Made by a program: the position numbers and the translations under genes
Notes under the pieces: model-generated
What the model saw: only the letters and a program-made list of their open reading frames with translations
What the model was told of the DNA's origin: nothing
Databases searched by the model: none
Shown: piece by piece, positions 12,500 through 25,270 of the stretch
How the letters are laid out: every line of letters starts with the position of its first letter
Numbering within the stretch: position 1 is the first letter of the stretch
Origin: Setoptus koraiensis
Lineage: Eukaryota > Arthropoda
Assembly: GCA_048013815.1 (NCBI GenBank)
Contig: CM106585.1
Span: 21,328,001-21,392,000 of the forward strand
Reading direction: 5' to 3'
DNA length: 64,000 nucleotides

Positions 12500-15400
12500 T
12501 TAGTTCGACTGTTGGTGCGACCGTCAGATCGGCGGCCGTTGGTGCAGCGACTGTTGGCTCGGCGGCTGGTGCGGCCGCTGCCGGCAACCAGTTCGATCTG
12601 ATTGTGAGCAGATCTGATCCACTCAGCGCGTTCGCCGGCCCATTGTCGAGTGCGCAGATTCAAAACAAAGCGCGCCAAGCCGGCGGGCAGTGGCATTGGC
12701 ATTGACGATGGCGTTGGCAGTGTCGGCAGTGTCGGCAGTGTCGGCAGTGTCGTTGGTCGGGCGAGCTCCACAGTGGAGGCAACCCATTAGCAAACATGCA
12801 GATTATGATGTAAAAATCCCAGGTAAATGTAGGGGATCAGCAATCTGATGCGAGTGCGTTTTTTCCATTGTTGCCGTCACTGGCAAGCACTTAACTTGCG
12901 AGCACTGCAATTAATCGGCAAGCAAGTGACGCTGACCAGCGATCTTATCGCACTGGCAGTTATCTGTGAGTGAGCGACAAACATTAGTGAAATTTTCCGT
13001 TCTGTTGGCTCAAATCAGTGCAATTGATCAATTAATATTTGCAAACACCGATGATGACATGAGCGGTGTCTGGCGATGTCACTGATCGCAGCTTGCGATT
13101 GACAGTAACGCATGATTAACACGACGCTTGTCACGTTTCTCCGTTCTGTGGCCGAAACTTTTCCTCTTTCACTCCTGCTCTCTCGCATCCTTTCTTGCCC
13201 TCCTTGCCCCCTCCCTACCAACAACTACTGCTAATTGTTGCCGCTAATCCCCCCCCCCCTGCCAGCCCACTGCACCGGCAGCGACCAGCAGCGACAACAA
13301 TGACCAGCCACCACTACTCATCGGCTCGTCAGCTGAGCGGCAAAAACCGACTGATTAATTATTAATTATCAATTAATTGTAGCTGCCCCTCCACAGTGCG
13401 CGAGTCATTTTTTGGGTGGCGCACCGACAGCGCTCGACGGCAAGCCCCGAATGGCGGCCCCCACGTGGGCGCCCTCTCGCAACTGTCATCGCGTGCCGCA
13501 ACAATCGCCACAGCAACTGTCACCCGGGCAACTGTCATGCTGCCCATGTATGTGGCCCGTTCGACCGTTCGACTGTTCGACTGTTCGACTGTTCGACTGT
13601 TCGACCGTTCGACTGTTTGACTGTTCGACCGTTCGGCCGTTCGCGGCAACAGGTACCTGTTGCCCGAAACTGGTCGCACCGGTATGGCCGCGCACGCGGC
13701 CACATGCGCAGTGTATGGCCGGTTTGGGCCGCATTTGTGCACAACTGGCCTCTGCAACTGCCAGCCGTCGGCCGGGCCGGCCCGCCAATCGTCAGCTGAT
13801 AATGAGCGCAGTGCTAATTAACAATTATGGTTGACAGTTTAACAGGCGACAATTCAATTGTCACAATTGTGCGCGTGCTTGTTTCCGAGAGTGTGCGTGT
13901 TTCGAAGAGTGTGTGTTTGTAAGGAAGGGGACACGAACAGAGCGATTAATCAGTCGCTTTGGGCCAATTATTCACTTTCACTGCCGCCACTATAAACAAT
14001 GGTCGTGCTCGAAATTAAAACAATTAGCTGCATGACAAAACGCCGTTCACTTGTGAACGTTTAGCCGTTTAGCGGGCCTGCTGGCGCTGCGAGCAGCATC
14101 ATTATCACAGGTAAGTGAGGCTGACAATTGTGAGGCGATTAGCGTTCTCACTGGCAGCGGCGGCGGCAGCAGCAGTATTCGCTACCGCTAGCCGGGCGAT
14201 AACTCGAAAACAAACAGCAATAACTGGCTCCGGGTGACGTTCTGTCTGCCGAGATATCCCTGCACCGTGTGCGCCGGAGCTCTGAGAGATGTGCCCGCCG
14301 ACGGCTTTGCAGAGGCACACAATGAGGCATCAATAGGATATATACAGAGAGAGAGATACACGGCCATGATACGGCTTTATTGGTCAGTGTCGTTGTGACT
14401 AAAATGGCCAGTGAATAATTAACGAGACGACAATCGTTAGACGACAAAGTGCGCACCGTTCGGTTTGCACGCCTCACTTTGCGTCGGCCCGTCGGCCGAC
14501 CATTCAACATGCCGTGGCGTTGATACAACGCGCCAGTTGACAATTAATCAGTTTGTTTTAGCTCTAGGCACATATTATTTGCGACCAATACAAACTGCAG
14601 AGTGACCAGTTTGCGAACGAAAGTTTGGGCATAAATAGAAAGTTTTGCGCCACTGTCCGTCGGTTGGCCTGTTTGTGTGTGTTGTTTGGCGAAGAAAGAG
14701 AAAGCTGCTGCCGTTACCGGTACCGCGACACACCGTTGTCGCTGCTGCTATTTTTAACATTAACAACATTCAACAACAGCGCCGGCCAGATGCCCGGCCC
14801 CATATGCCACCCACACGCGCCACTTAGGTGCGCACCTTATGTCGGCCGGTGCGCCACCGACATCGGGCCACCAGTTGCTGGGCCGTCCATTCATGCATTC
14901 ATTCGGGCTGTTACTCCCCCGATTCGACTGCCCATTGCAACACATGCCGCGCGATTATGTCATCGGCACTCTCAACCAATGGCCGCCAATGGCGCCACCG
15001 ACCGTCGCCAACACCGGCCATTGCAGCCACCCAAATACCCAAATACCGATATATCGAGCGGGCCAGATATCGCTCGTGGTCTGTATCGGCTGTTTACGTA
15101 AATAGCCCCGGTGAGCGGTATTGGTGACATTGTTGCAAACAGAGTTACCGTATGCCGGTGCCTGGTCATCCGTTCAGCGACCGAAAACGCGCTGCAATGA
15201 CAATGCGTGTATGGCGCGCTGGCCGCTTGGCGGCCACAATTGTCAGCAACAAGTGAGCCACAACGGGTGTGTCTGCCCAAGAGGTGGCTCGCTCGCGATG
15301 CGTGTCAGGCGCACTGCGGGTCGCTCTCCGTGAAGCGCAGCCCACTTACTGCCGTGCAACGCTCGTGACAATGCGAGCGCTCACTGTTGCGCCATGTGAA

Positions 15401-17600
15401 GTACGTCGTTATTACGCATTATCGGGCCGCATCGGTGCAACCCACAAGCGCCACCTCCCGAACGGAGGGCCAACGCGGCGCCAGCAACAACAGTTGTTAT
15501 TTAGAGCGTTACTTTTTTAGGCCAACCGAAAGAGGCCAAGTTGCGCCCGTTGCACGGGTACGTGGCACGGGCAGCAGCGTTACGCCGTCACAAGAGGGCC
15601 TGACCTGATTATGGTTGCGTCGTGTATTTGCATGCCAGGGCCGGTTGCACAAGCCATGGGCGAGTGTGACATAATGATCGAGAGTTGGACAGATTGCGTA
15701 CACTGCGCCGGGCATCGACACGTTGCTTCGGCATAACGTGTCGTTGGCGTAACGTGTCGTTGGGGGAGTAAAAATAGACGACGCCGAAAATAATGGAGAT
15801 TATTTATAGAGGCACACACACACAATGGCTAGTGGTTCAGTTATGATAACAGTTGTTGCTGTTACGATAGCGATGAAAGTGACACACAACGCCAACACCA
15901 TTGTTGCGGCCAACTGTTGCCATTCATTTCGCTTTCTTTCTCGCTTACTCGAGAATGTCGCCGGCATGTTGAGGCGCTCTGACTCAGAACTTCTGAGGCA
16001 CTCGGCGGCGGCGGCGGCGGCAGCGGCGCGGCTTGCACAATCGGCGCCGAGGGGACGCCGACAAACTGTCACTGGCGACTAATCGAGCAAATACCGACAG
16101 CCGCCGGCTTGCGCCCCCGATCGACGATCGGCGCAACGGGCCTCGGTTGACGGGGCCGACAGCGGCGGCGTTACAACGCCGCTCGCAACGCCGATTGGAC
16201 GACGTGCCAGCGTCGCCAGCGTCGGCCGGCATCAGCGCACAGGCCGAAATTGTGTGCGCGAACGCGTTCGAACGGCCCAACGCGAACGCGCCGAACGCCC
16301 AACTCGAAGGCGGCCAACGCTCCAACGGGGCCGCGTTCGAAGACGGCGCCGCGGCATGTGCTAACTGTCGCTACCTGAGCCGGCGACCTACTTTCGGTGA
16401 GTGCTCCGCGAGTGTGTGCGCCTCTTCCTCCCCCTCAGTTGGCCGAGTTATTGTAGTTGCTGTTGCTGTTGTTGTTGCTATTGTTGTCGCGCTGTCGCAT
16501 TGTCTTGCACGTACCAGCGCCCACTTTGGGCATGCTTTTGCTTGCGCGTTCCAACTCGCGGCGACGCGGGCGCCGCCGAGCACGCAACCGGGCAACTGTT
16601 TTGTGTGCTCGCGTTTCGGTCCAGTTTTCTCGGCTTCTCGGTTTCTCGGCTTCTCGGGTTCGGGGGCGCCTGCTCGGCGTCGCCGTGCGCTGTCGGTCTA
16701 TTTTGAGCGCCCGCCGAGAGCAGCGCGCAGAGCAGCATCGACAGCGGCATCGACAGCGGCATCAGGAGCAACGTTGCGACGAGCAACCGGCCAGAGCGGG
16801 GCCCAATCGCGCAAAATTGTTCGCCGGAGCGCAATCGAATCGCCGCCGCCTGCCGACCGTTCGGTGCCGTTCGGTGCCGTTCGGTGCCGTTGGGCATTTT
16901 GGCGTCTTTCACTGCTGGTGCAAGACGCCAAAATGCGCCACGGCAATGACTCAACTCGGGCCCGAGCGCGGTTGCGTCACTGCGTCGACTGGATGCGGTT
17001 GCTACGCTGGCTGGATGTGGTTGCTACGTCGGCTGGGTGTCGTTGCTGCGTCGGCTGGATGCCGACAATCTCAGCAATCTCAGCGCGCCCAGAGCAGAAA
17101 GCGGCGCCGGCAGCGCCTCGCAGCGGACGGTCCAGCGGCGGCCATTATGATATGATTTGATTTATCAGCACTACTGACTCAAATTGTCAGCAAATGACGA
17201 GACACACTGGCCCACAATTGGCAGGCAGCGGCTCCCCTCGCCAACTGGCCTTGGCTCGCCGACTGTGACCGGCTGGCCGACGGCGGCCTTGTCGAGGCTC
17301 CGTTGCGAGCCCCACGCCACGGCGACTCGCACGGGCGGCATCACGCGGAGTGGAGTGCGGACGGGCGTGCGGAGCGGCCGAAGCGGCGAGACGGCCGGCC
17401 GTCTATTTGTGGAAAGTTTCGCAAGCGGCGTGCTTAGCGTTTATTGTCTGCCTGTTTGTCTATCTATGCGTCTATCTGTTTGTTTGCTCGCTGCGAGTTG
17501 TTTGGCTGCCGCTGCTGTTGCCGCTGCTGTTGCTGTTGTAGTGAAAATGTTTGTGAAATGTTACGCAAAAAAGGGAGAGAGTTGTTAGAGTTGCCGTAGT
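12500..17600. other. Gene-free GC-rich region
   Basis: No conserved peptide, RNA gene or mobile-element signature is visible. It contains the 8-bp repeat at 13559-13643, a TTACGTAA at 15094, short C-runs at 13251-13260 and several overlapping open frames at 16.0-17.2 kb. I read those frames as the result of stop-poor GC-rich composition. ATTAATTA-type runs occur near 13360. Confidence 0.4.
13559..13643. repeat. 8-bp tandem repeat GTTCGACT
   Basis: About ten copies of GTTCGACT/GTTCGACC with few changes. Eight-base periodicity is unusual among the mostly three-base-based repeats here. Confidence 0.9.
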
Positions 17601-17695
17601 TAGTTAGCGTGCTGCTGTTGGCGCAACATCACGCAAGCACGGTACGGGCGAGAACCGGCCACCAAAAAGGCTGCATGCCTTCGCTGCGCCGGCAA

Positions 17696-17845
17696 CCGGC
17701 AGCAACAACCGCGCCAACAACCGCGCCAACAACCGCGCCAGCAGCAAGCACGGCAACAACAACGACGGCAGCAACGACGGCAGCAACGACGGCAACAACC
17801 ACGCCAACAACCACGGCAACAACCACGGCACCAACCACGACGCCA
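17696..17845. repeat. CAACAACCACGCC-type low-complexity array
   Basis: Degenerate tandem units of about 12 bp built from CAACAACNACG and GGCAGCAACGAC. They merge with CAA-rich DNA that runs on to about 18200. Confidence 0.75.
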
Positions 17846-20800
17846 ACAGCCAGCAACCGCCGAAAGAAGCTGCGCAAAAGCTGCCAAGCTAGACAATTTA
17901 TCATGCTCGTGAATAGTAATGGCAGCGATGCGAGCACACAAACAACAGCGCCTGCAACAACAACGCAAATGTTGTTGTGTAAGCTAAAGTTGGCTGGTTG
18001 TTGCTGTTGCTGTTGTTGTTGTTGTAGATGCTGCATCGGCTGCAGCGAGCGGTTCAAGGTCGCCCTTTGAACTCTCTCTCCATTTGCGCCATCGCCGGCA
18101 GTGGTTGTTGTTGTTGTTTTCCGACAGCGACAGCAACAACAGCAGCGACAGCAACAACAACAGCGACAGCAGCAGCAACGACAACAACAACAACAACAAG
18201 ACCGGCGGCTGTCGCCGGCAAGTTGCCGCGGCCGTTCCGTGGAGAGCGACACGAATTGATGGACAGGCCGAGTTAAGTGCTGGCTGGCCGGCCGCTCCAC
18301 ACTCCGGAGTCCAGAGGCGTCGACGCAAATGGCCGCCATCTTGGCTCGGCGCTCACAAACATATATTTCGACTTGTATTTTGTTTTCATACCAGATGAGT
18401 TATATCAGTGGCAGTTGCATAACTGGCTTGAGTTATATAACTCCGACTCGCAACACAACAGCCAGCGCGTCACCTGGCCGGCGTGCTGCTCCGATGGCCG
18501 CTGCAAGCTAGTGGCCTTGCTCGCCACGGCCACCGCTTACTACCGGCTTGTCGGCTGCCATTTCACTGCCATTTTAGCCGTTTTCACCGGTGCCGCTGGC
18601 ATGCCATTGAGACATTCAAACATGGCCACATTCAGACATTGGGACACCGACACACTGAGACATCCACACATCGACACACACTGAGACTCTCAATTCGAGA
18701 GTGACGCCGCCAAGCGAGCGCGCATTGTTGCCGAGCGAGCGCCAAACAGCTAACGTGCGCAACGTTGCAATTGCGTGCCAAGTCGCTCTGCGCCATCCAT
18801 TACTGACTGATATACGACTCATATATATATATGACTCATGCATATTTAAATATATATATATTTCAATATATACGACTGCTGCAGCAGTGAGTCGCAGCCA
18901 AGTCGCCTCGGTCGCAACAACAGACTCGTCCAACTCGTTCACCCCCCCCCCCGTGCCTTGAGCGGGCCTCCTGTGCGCCTCTCGCAACCGACGATTTGTG
19001 CCGACTGTGCGCGCCCAATTGTTTGTGTGCGCGCAGGAATTGTGTCAGGTTCAAGGACACGGCTCGCACTCTTTGCGCACACTTTTGTATGCGCACACTG
19101 CTGTGTATACTACAAGCACGCACAGGCACACGCACGAGCACGACACATAGGCACGACACACGAGCACGACACACGGGCACGAAAGAGGGCGCAAACAGGG
19201 CTCCAGTTGTGCCAGAGCCAGCCCCAGAGAACCCATTCAGTACAATGCAGTGTCTCTGTGCGATGCCGTATCCCTGTGCACTGCCGCGTCTCTGTGCAAT
19301 ATCTCTGTGTGTAATAGCAGCTCTATGTAGTAGCAGCTCTATGTAGTAGCAGCTCTATGTAGTAGAAGCAATTAATGGTGGCTCCACTTCCGCCCAGAAG
19401 TGTGCCCCGGCGAACGCGCGCGCTACCACGTGCCCGACTTCCTGTGTGGCAGCAGTTGCAACGGGTTGATCACCTGTTGATTGTCGGCGCGGGTTGCCTG
19501 CTCGGGCGCCGGTCGAGCGCTATTAGAGCGCCAGTCGGGCGGCATCCGAGCGCCGCCGAGTGAGTTGAGTGAGTGATCAGCGATCGCTGGCCGGTGAGCC
19601 GAGTGAAAGCGCCGGAAATAACTCTTGCCCCGTGCGTTGGCCGGGCCCGCTGCCAGTGGCGCTGTCAGTGGCGCTGTCAGTGGCACTGCCAGTGGCGAGT
19701 GGCGGCGACCGGCGCCGCGTTGGGCACACACGAGTGGCCAAACAACGGTATTTGCGCTCTCGGGTTATTGATAGTGCGTCAGTGACAGCGATAGCCCGCG
19801 ACATGGATGCCCGCGATAGAGACGTCAATGGCGACAGTGGCCAATAAGTGGCGAAAGTGAGCCGCTCCGCAGTGACCTTGCAGATGGTGCCATATGAGCA
19901 TATGAGCGCTATGTCAGCTGACAATTTGCGAAACGATGCAAGCCAAGCAGAGCAACAGCCGACCAGAATATCTCTGTTTGTGCGCGCCTCGTGCAGCGGC
20001 TCGCGTCCGCATCAGCACGAGCCGCCGCGCACCGACAAACAAACGAAAGTAGCGGAAGTGGCGGAAGCGTCGCGATTGTTCCATTGTTCGCCATTGTGTG
20101 CCCAGCTCGCGACCGCTACTCGGGCCGCTCGCGATAATCTGGCCGGCGCGGATAATCTCGCTACTGCCCGTGATACTCGGTCTGATGCTCGGGCCTCTCG
20201 TGACGCTCGGACCGCTCGTGATACTCGGGCCGCTCGGGCGCTGTGGCCCGGGTGGCGGCCGCGGATGACGCGCAATGTTCCGATGGCCGCCAGAGGCGGC
20301 CGTGAGCGAGTGAGCGCAGTCAGCGTCGAGCCAGCCAAACGACCGCTGGCGGGCTGATTGGGTCTGATTGGGTCACGCTGCGGACCGATTGCGGACCGAT
20401 TGCGGACCGATTGCGGACCGATTGCGGACTGACTGCGACTGTTCGCCCGCTGACGTTTGGCTGTTTGGTTGGCTGCTTGGTTTGGCACTTGTTGACTGTT
20501 CGGGCGACCGTCCGATTGCGCGAACAGGCAAACAATTGCGCCGTCTGTGACGTAATCGCATCTACGGCCGACGGCCAACAACAAACAGCCAACAACAGAC
20601 AGCCAACAACCGACAGGCAACAACCGACAGGCAACAGGCAACAACTGACGGCGGGCGGTTGTTGTTTGCCGAGTGCCGAGACAAAGCTCGTCGGACAAAC
20701 AGCAAGGTGCCCAAAGTGGCGCTCATTGTGAGCTCACGGGAGTTTTGCGACAAAACCCGACGTTTGTTATTTGCGCGGGCACGTCGCTGGCTTGTGATGT

Positions 20801-21859
20801 GACGGGCCAATTTGTGCCCAAATCAGTGCCCAAACACGCCGGCGATTATGCAGTGCGCATGCAGCAACCACCGCCAACCACCGCCAACCGCATTGTGTGA
20901 CCGACAATGACATTGAACCCTGGCCGGCGATGGATATCAGCAGATATTCATCGCCGATGAGCGATCAGCGAGCTTATTTGTCAAATATCAGTGCTGCTGT
21001 CGCTGATTAAATATTAACTGGCAATTGACGTTGGCGATGCCAACCAGTTAGATTAGCCGCAATGGCAAGGGTTTGTGTGTTGTCGCCATGCAGCAGGGCC
21101 ATTGATGATTTGGCAGCCATGATCGACAGTCATAGCCGGCGAGATAATTCAATGGAAACACACGCTGCTGGTACACAAATGTCACGTAATGCACATTACA
21201 TAATGGCCATCATCGCGGCGCTGACAGCTAGCTGGCAAACAATGCCAACACTGTGGCACTCAGTGGTGAGTATACTCTTGTCAGTATATCATTGCGAGAT
21301 GATTAGGTATTATGCGATCATTATTGCGACGATTGTGCATTATGCGACGATTGTGCATTATGCGACGATTAGGCGCGTTGTGAGATACTGCGAGTAGCGA
21401 TAGAGTTGCCAGTAGATGACCGATAATGACAACAAAGCGCGACCCTGTATCGCGCTAATTAATCTCCATTGCCATTCGTTGGCTCAATTGGATCACAATA
21501 GCGAGCGTCGCTTGCGTGCTCGCTGGCAGTTTCCATTGCCACACACAAACTGGCTGACGATCCCACTGTGCGACCATCCGATTGCCGGCGACTAGCAGTA
21601 GTTACATAATCATTGTGTCATAGTGTTCGGCCGCATTTGTCGATTTGTCGCTTGTCAATGCGACCGTCGCAAACAGTTGGATCATGGCCAAGGCACGAGC
21701 CACAGATAACGTACGTTTATCGCGTCCGAACTGTAGGTGTATCGACAAACACTCTCCCGTCGGTTGTTTATGTTTCTGATTGTCGCGATACCGCAGATCT
21801 CCATACTCCACAGAGATCCGCGGAGATCCGCACAAACCCGCACAGGTCCGCACAGATCT
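17846..21859. other. Gene-free region with many short tandem repeats
   Basis: I see no gene. It holds GTT/CAA runs (18000-18200), a TA run near 18820-18870, a CACGAGCACGACACA-type array near 19130-19180 and a GTAGTAGCAGCTCTAT 16-bp repeat at 19312-19367. There is also a GTGGCGCTGTCA 12-bp repeat near 19660-19695, an 11-bp repeat at 20380-20434 and a CCAACAACAGACAG array at 20575-20645. Confidence 0.45.
20380..20434. repeat. 11-bp tandem repeat GCGGACCGATT
   Basis: Four perfect head-to-tail copies and a diverged fifth. Confidence 0.9.
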
Positions 21860-21908
21860 GGCCTAGACTCGAGGCCTAGACTCGAGGCCTAGACTCGAGG
21901 CCTAGAGG
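21860..21908. repeat. 13-bp tandem repeat GGCCTAGACTCGA
   Basis: Three perfect copies and a partial fourth. Each unit contains near-palindromic GGCCTAG and CTCGAG pieces. Confidence 0.9.
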
Positions 21909-21992
21909 CAGCCGATGGCCACGACTTCGACCGCGTCTCTGCTCGAGGCGCATCGTCTGGGCCACTCTGGCCAGTGCCGATGCTTGCCCGGG

Positions 21993-22104
21993 TGCCAGAG
22001 TGATGGGTACCCAGAGTGATGGGCACCCAGAGTGATGGGCACCCAGAGTGATGGGTGCCCAGAGTGATGGGCACCCAGAGTGATGGGTGCCCAGAGTGCC
22101 CGGG
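21993..22104. repeat. 16-bp minisatellite AGAGTGATGGGCACCC
   Basis: Seven copies start at 16-base steps from 21997. The unit varies between GGGCACCC, GGGTGCCC and GGGTACCC. Neighbouring units can therefore pair (GGGCACCC with GGGTGCCC), so a transcript or single strand could fold into a ladder of hairpins. Confidence 0.9.
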
Positions 22105-23344
22105 GTGGCCCAAGTGGGCAGAGTAGCCCGTTGATCACTTATATGAGTTATATTGCATAATCGTCGGCCCGTATGAAACAATTGTGAGCGCACAATCTTG
22201 TTGAGGCGACCTGTTGATGCACAGGCACAAGTGGCGCCAGTGTGACATTGCCGCAGCTTTCATTATCACCACTCGGCAGCAGCAGCAGCAGCTAATTAAT
22301 TAGGTTCGTCTGTCTGTTTGTTTGTTTGTTTTTACCACTTCATTTGCCATCGGCCGTTCAATGTGTTGCGACACTGTGTGCTATATGCGCCGCTACGGTG
22401 GCGTTTGGCGTAACTGCTGCGTTCAGCTAGCTTGTGCAGTGCTGTTGCTAATCGCCGCTGCGTTTATCTGCGCCCGGATCTCGACAACAACAACAACAAC
22501 GACAACAGCAACAGCAACGACAGCAACGACAGCAACGACAGCAACGACAACAACGACAACAAATGGTAACGACGCTCGCATTTTATCTACTGCTACCAGG
22601 TACACACACCAGGGGACAGCAACATTGGCGCACATTAGTGGACGCACAAGCAAACACTGCCAACAGAAAATACCCTCTGACGTGTAATGTGTGTTGACAC
22701 AAACGCTTAATTACATAACAGCAACAACAATAACTCGCCGGGGGTATTTGCAGCACCGCAAAAGGGGTATCGAGCAACAATTGCAACTCACTAACAGTGT
22801 GAAAGTCGCCCACTGCCCACAGCGAGATTCGGCCTGCGGCCGCCTAGTGGCGGGCATGCCCAAGCAACCGTCGCGGGTAACGTTGGCCGCCAATTTCACT
22901 TGTAACTGACCGGCCATCCACTAGCTGACCAGCCTGGCAGCGCGGCCATCTTGTAACTGGCCGGCGCGGCCAAGGTTGGCGGTTGTTGTCGTTGCCGCTG
23001 TTGCTGTGGCTGTTGTTGCTGTTGTTGTTGCCGCCGCTGTTGTTGTTGCCGCTGTGGCTGTTGTTGTTGTTGTTGTTGCTGCCGTGGTGCACACGCATGA
23101 GTGTGTAGGTATGTATTTATCGTCCGCTGCTGGCGGACAAACGGACAGCGGACGACCGGACAAACGGACAGCGGTCGGTACAGTTGGTGCGGTCGCCATT
23201 AAGTCGGCTGTTACGCCGGCAACAGCGACGTTGCCTCTCGACGCTTGAGCCGCGCAGTGAGAGCCACTCGCTGGGAGCCGCCTCTTGCCTGTTACGTAAC
23301 ACACAGCCAGTTGCGTGAAATTGTTGTTGGCGGTGATTGCGCAA

Positions 23345-23465
23345 TTGAGAGTCGAGCGTCTAGCGTCGACGCTTGCGAGCCCAGAGTTGAGCGTCGAGCG
23401 TCGAGAGTTGAGCGTCGAGCGTCGAGAGTTGAGCGTCGAGAGTTGAGCGTCGAGAGTCGAGAGGC
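23345..23465. repeat. 7-bp-based tandem repeat GAGCGTC/GAGAGTT
   Basis: Two alternating heptamers, GAGCGTC and GAGAGTT, are arranged in higher-order blocks for about 80 bases, preceded by looser copies. Confidence 0.88.
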
Positions 23466-24860
23466 AACAACTGCAAGTTTGCGCACTGCAGTGAGGCAAC
23501 CACAACAGCAACGACTGCAACAACAACAACTACAATAACAGCGGCGGCAACAACTGCAACAACTACAATAACAGCAACAGCGACAGCAACAAGCAAAAGT
23601 GGTGGTGCCTCCGTCGCTGTTTTCGTTGTTGTGCGGTTGTGCTGGCTCATAGCTGCATGAGTGGCAATGGTGAGCAGCCATAGGCAGCCGAAAGCCATAA
23701 GCAGCTTCCTCTGTCGCATTATGTAATGTGCGGCAGCGTTAGCCAGACTTGTGAGAATGCACGAGAACATTTACGAGAGCTAGTGTGTGTGAGAGCTGCT
23801 CATCTGCTGTCGCTGTTGTTATGTAATCATCGGTGATGTGATGCATGAACTGGCAGTGAATTGCTGGCTCGGCTGCCAGTCGGCCCAATGCCGCTCGCCG
23901 AAGCCGCCCGAAGCCGCCCGCTGAAGCCGGCCGCCGAAGCCGAGCGCACCGGCTAGCGCCAGCCGACAGTACCCTTCAGGCTCGCTGCCGCGCCGCCAGT
24001 TGAGCAACTAGCGAGCGCAAAGAGAGGAGCAACAACAACAACAACAACCAGTGTAAACTTTTCCAATGCCATTACTATCGTTATTACATAACTTCTTTTA
24101 TGTGGTGAGTAACTGAGCAACGACGAGCCTGTCAGTGTTTGCCTGAGGAGAGTAGAAAACAAGTTTCGCGATATTTATATGCAACGACGACGACGGCGAC
24201 GATCATTATAACCGCTCGGGAATGACCTGAGGCGGGGGTCGCACTCGCCACTAGCTTGCAGCGCGCTTAATGCGCCGGGGTGAAGGTCGAGTTGATCAAC
24301 TTGAACAGCGGCAACAACAACAACAACAACAACAACAGCAACTGCAACAACTGCAATGCTGCTGCAACATCGCTATTCATCGCCGAGCTCGATTCGTCGC
24401 CGTCCGCCAGCCTTTCGCTCTCCTTTCTCTTTTTGCTTTCTCATTCAACTCGCACACAACAACTGCCAATGTTTTGCCCGACAGCCGCCGCCGCCGCCGC
24501 TCAAAAAACCAAAAGTCTATTCCGACGCCCGGCGAGCGTGTCCTCCTGCCGGCAACAACTATTAGGGGAGTGCACACTTGTTGTTGTCGTCGTCGTCGCT
24601 GTTGCCGTCGCTGTTGTTGTTGCCGTCGCTGTTGTTGTTGCCGTCGCTGTTGTTGTTGTCGTTGTTGCCGTGGCTGTTGCTGTCGCTGTCGCTGTTGCAG
24701 TCGCTGTTGCATCACAACTGCTCGTTGCGGCAACTAAAACTCTCCGACGGTGTCCATGAACCTGACACGAACTCGCACAAACCGCATTCTGGCGCGTTAC
24801 AACGCGCTGCTGCGCCCATCTGCGCCCGTCTGTGCCTGCGCACAGTTGTTACGCAATCTT

Positions 24861-24948
24861 GATATCCACAACTCGCTATTTCGATATCCACAACTTGCTG
24901 TTTTGATATCCACAACTTGCCATTATGATATCCACAACTGGCTGTTTC
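24861..24948. repeat. 22-bp tandem repeat beginning GATATCCACAACTTGC
   Basis: Four copies at exact 22-base steps (24861, 24883, 24905, 24927). The first 13 bases are constant and the last 6-8 variable. Confidence 0.92.
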
Positions 24949-25233
24949 CACAGCAGCGGTGCCCCCCGCTCGGCACACAGCGGCACAGTGCTCAACACCC
25001 GACTGACAACACTTGTGGCTGGCAAGTTGCGAGCTGCATTTACTCTGGCTGTGCAGCTCGGTGCAGCTCGGTGCAGCTCGGTGTAACACGCCAAAGGCGC
25101 GCAGCAGCTCCGCCGGGGCCACATCGGGAGCTCGCCAAATGTTTGCGCCGACATGCGCACCGCATTCGAACAGTCTCGGGCCGATTCGAAGCGATTCGAA
25201 TCGAATGAGCCATCGGGGGCGACAGGCGGACAG

Positions 25234-25270
25234 ACGGACGGACGGACGGACGGACGGACGGACGGACGGA
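25234..25270. repeat. (ACGG)n microsatellite
   Basis: About nine uninterrupted copies of ACGG. Confidence 0.95.

Noticed and set aside
16033-17160. A 375-codon open frame (+), with overlapping frames of 232 codons (+) and 158 codons (-)
   Set aside because: GC-rich DNA poor in stop triplets opens several frames at once. The peptides are R/A/S-rich, with no domain, ATG or splice support.
17609-18339. Several CAA-derived frames of 150-236 codons
   Set aside because: These are low-complexity products of the CAA/ACG arrays, mutually overlapping on both strands.
20012-20698. A 228-codon minus-strand frame
   Set aside because: It passes through the 11-bp and CCAACAACAGACAG tandem arrays. The peptide is R/S/A-rich and the opposite strand is equally open.
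24861-24948. CRISPR-like repeat spacing
   Set aside because: The units are contiguous 22-mers with no unique spacers and the DNA is eukaryotic.
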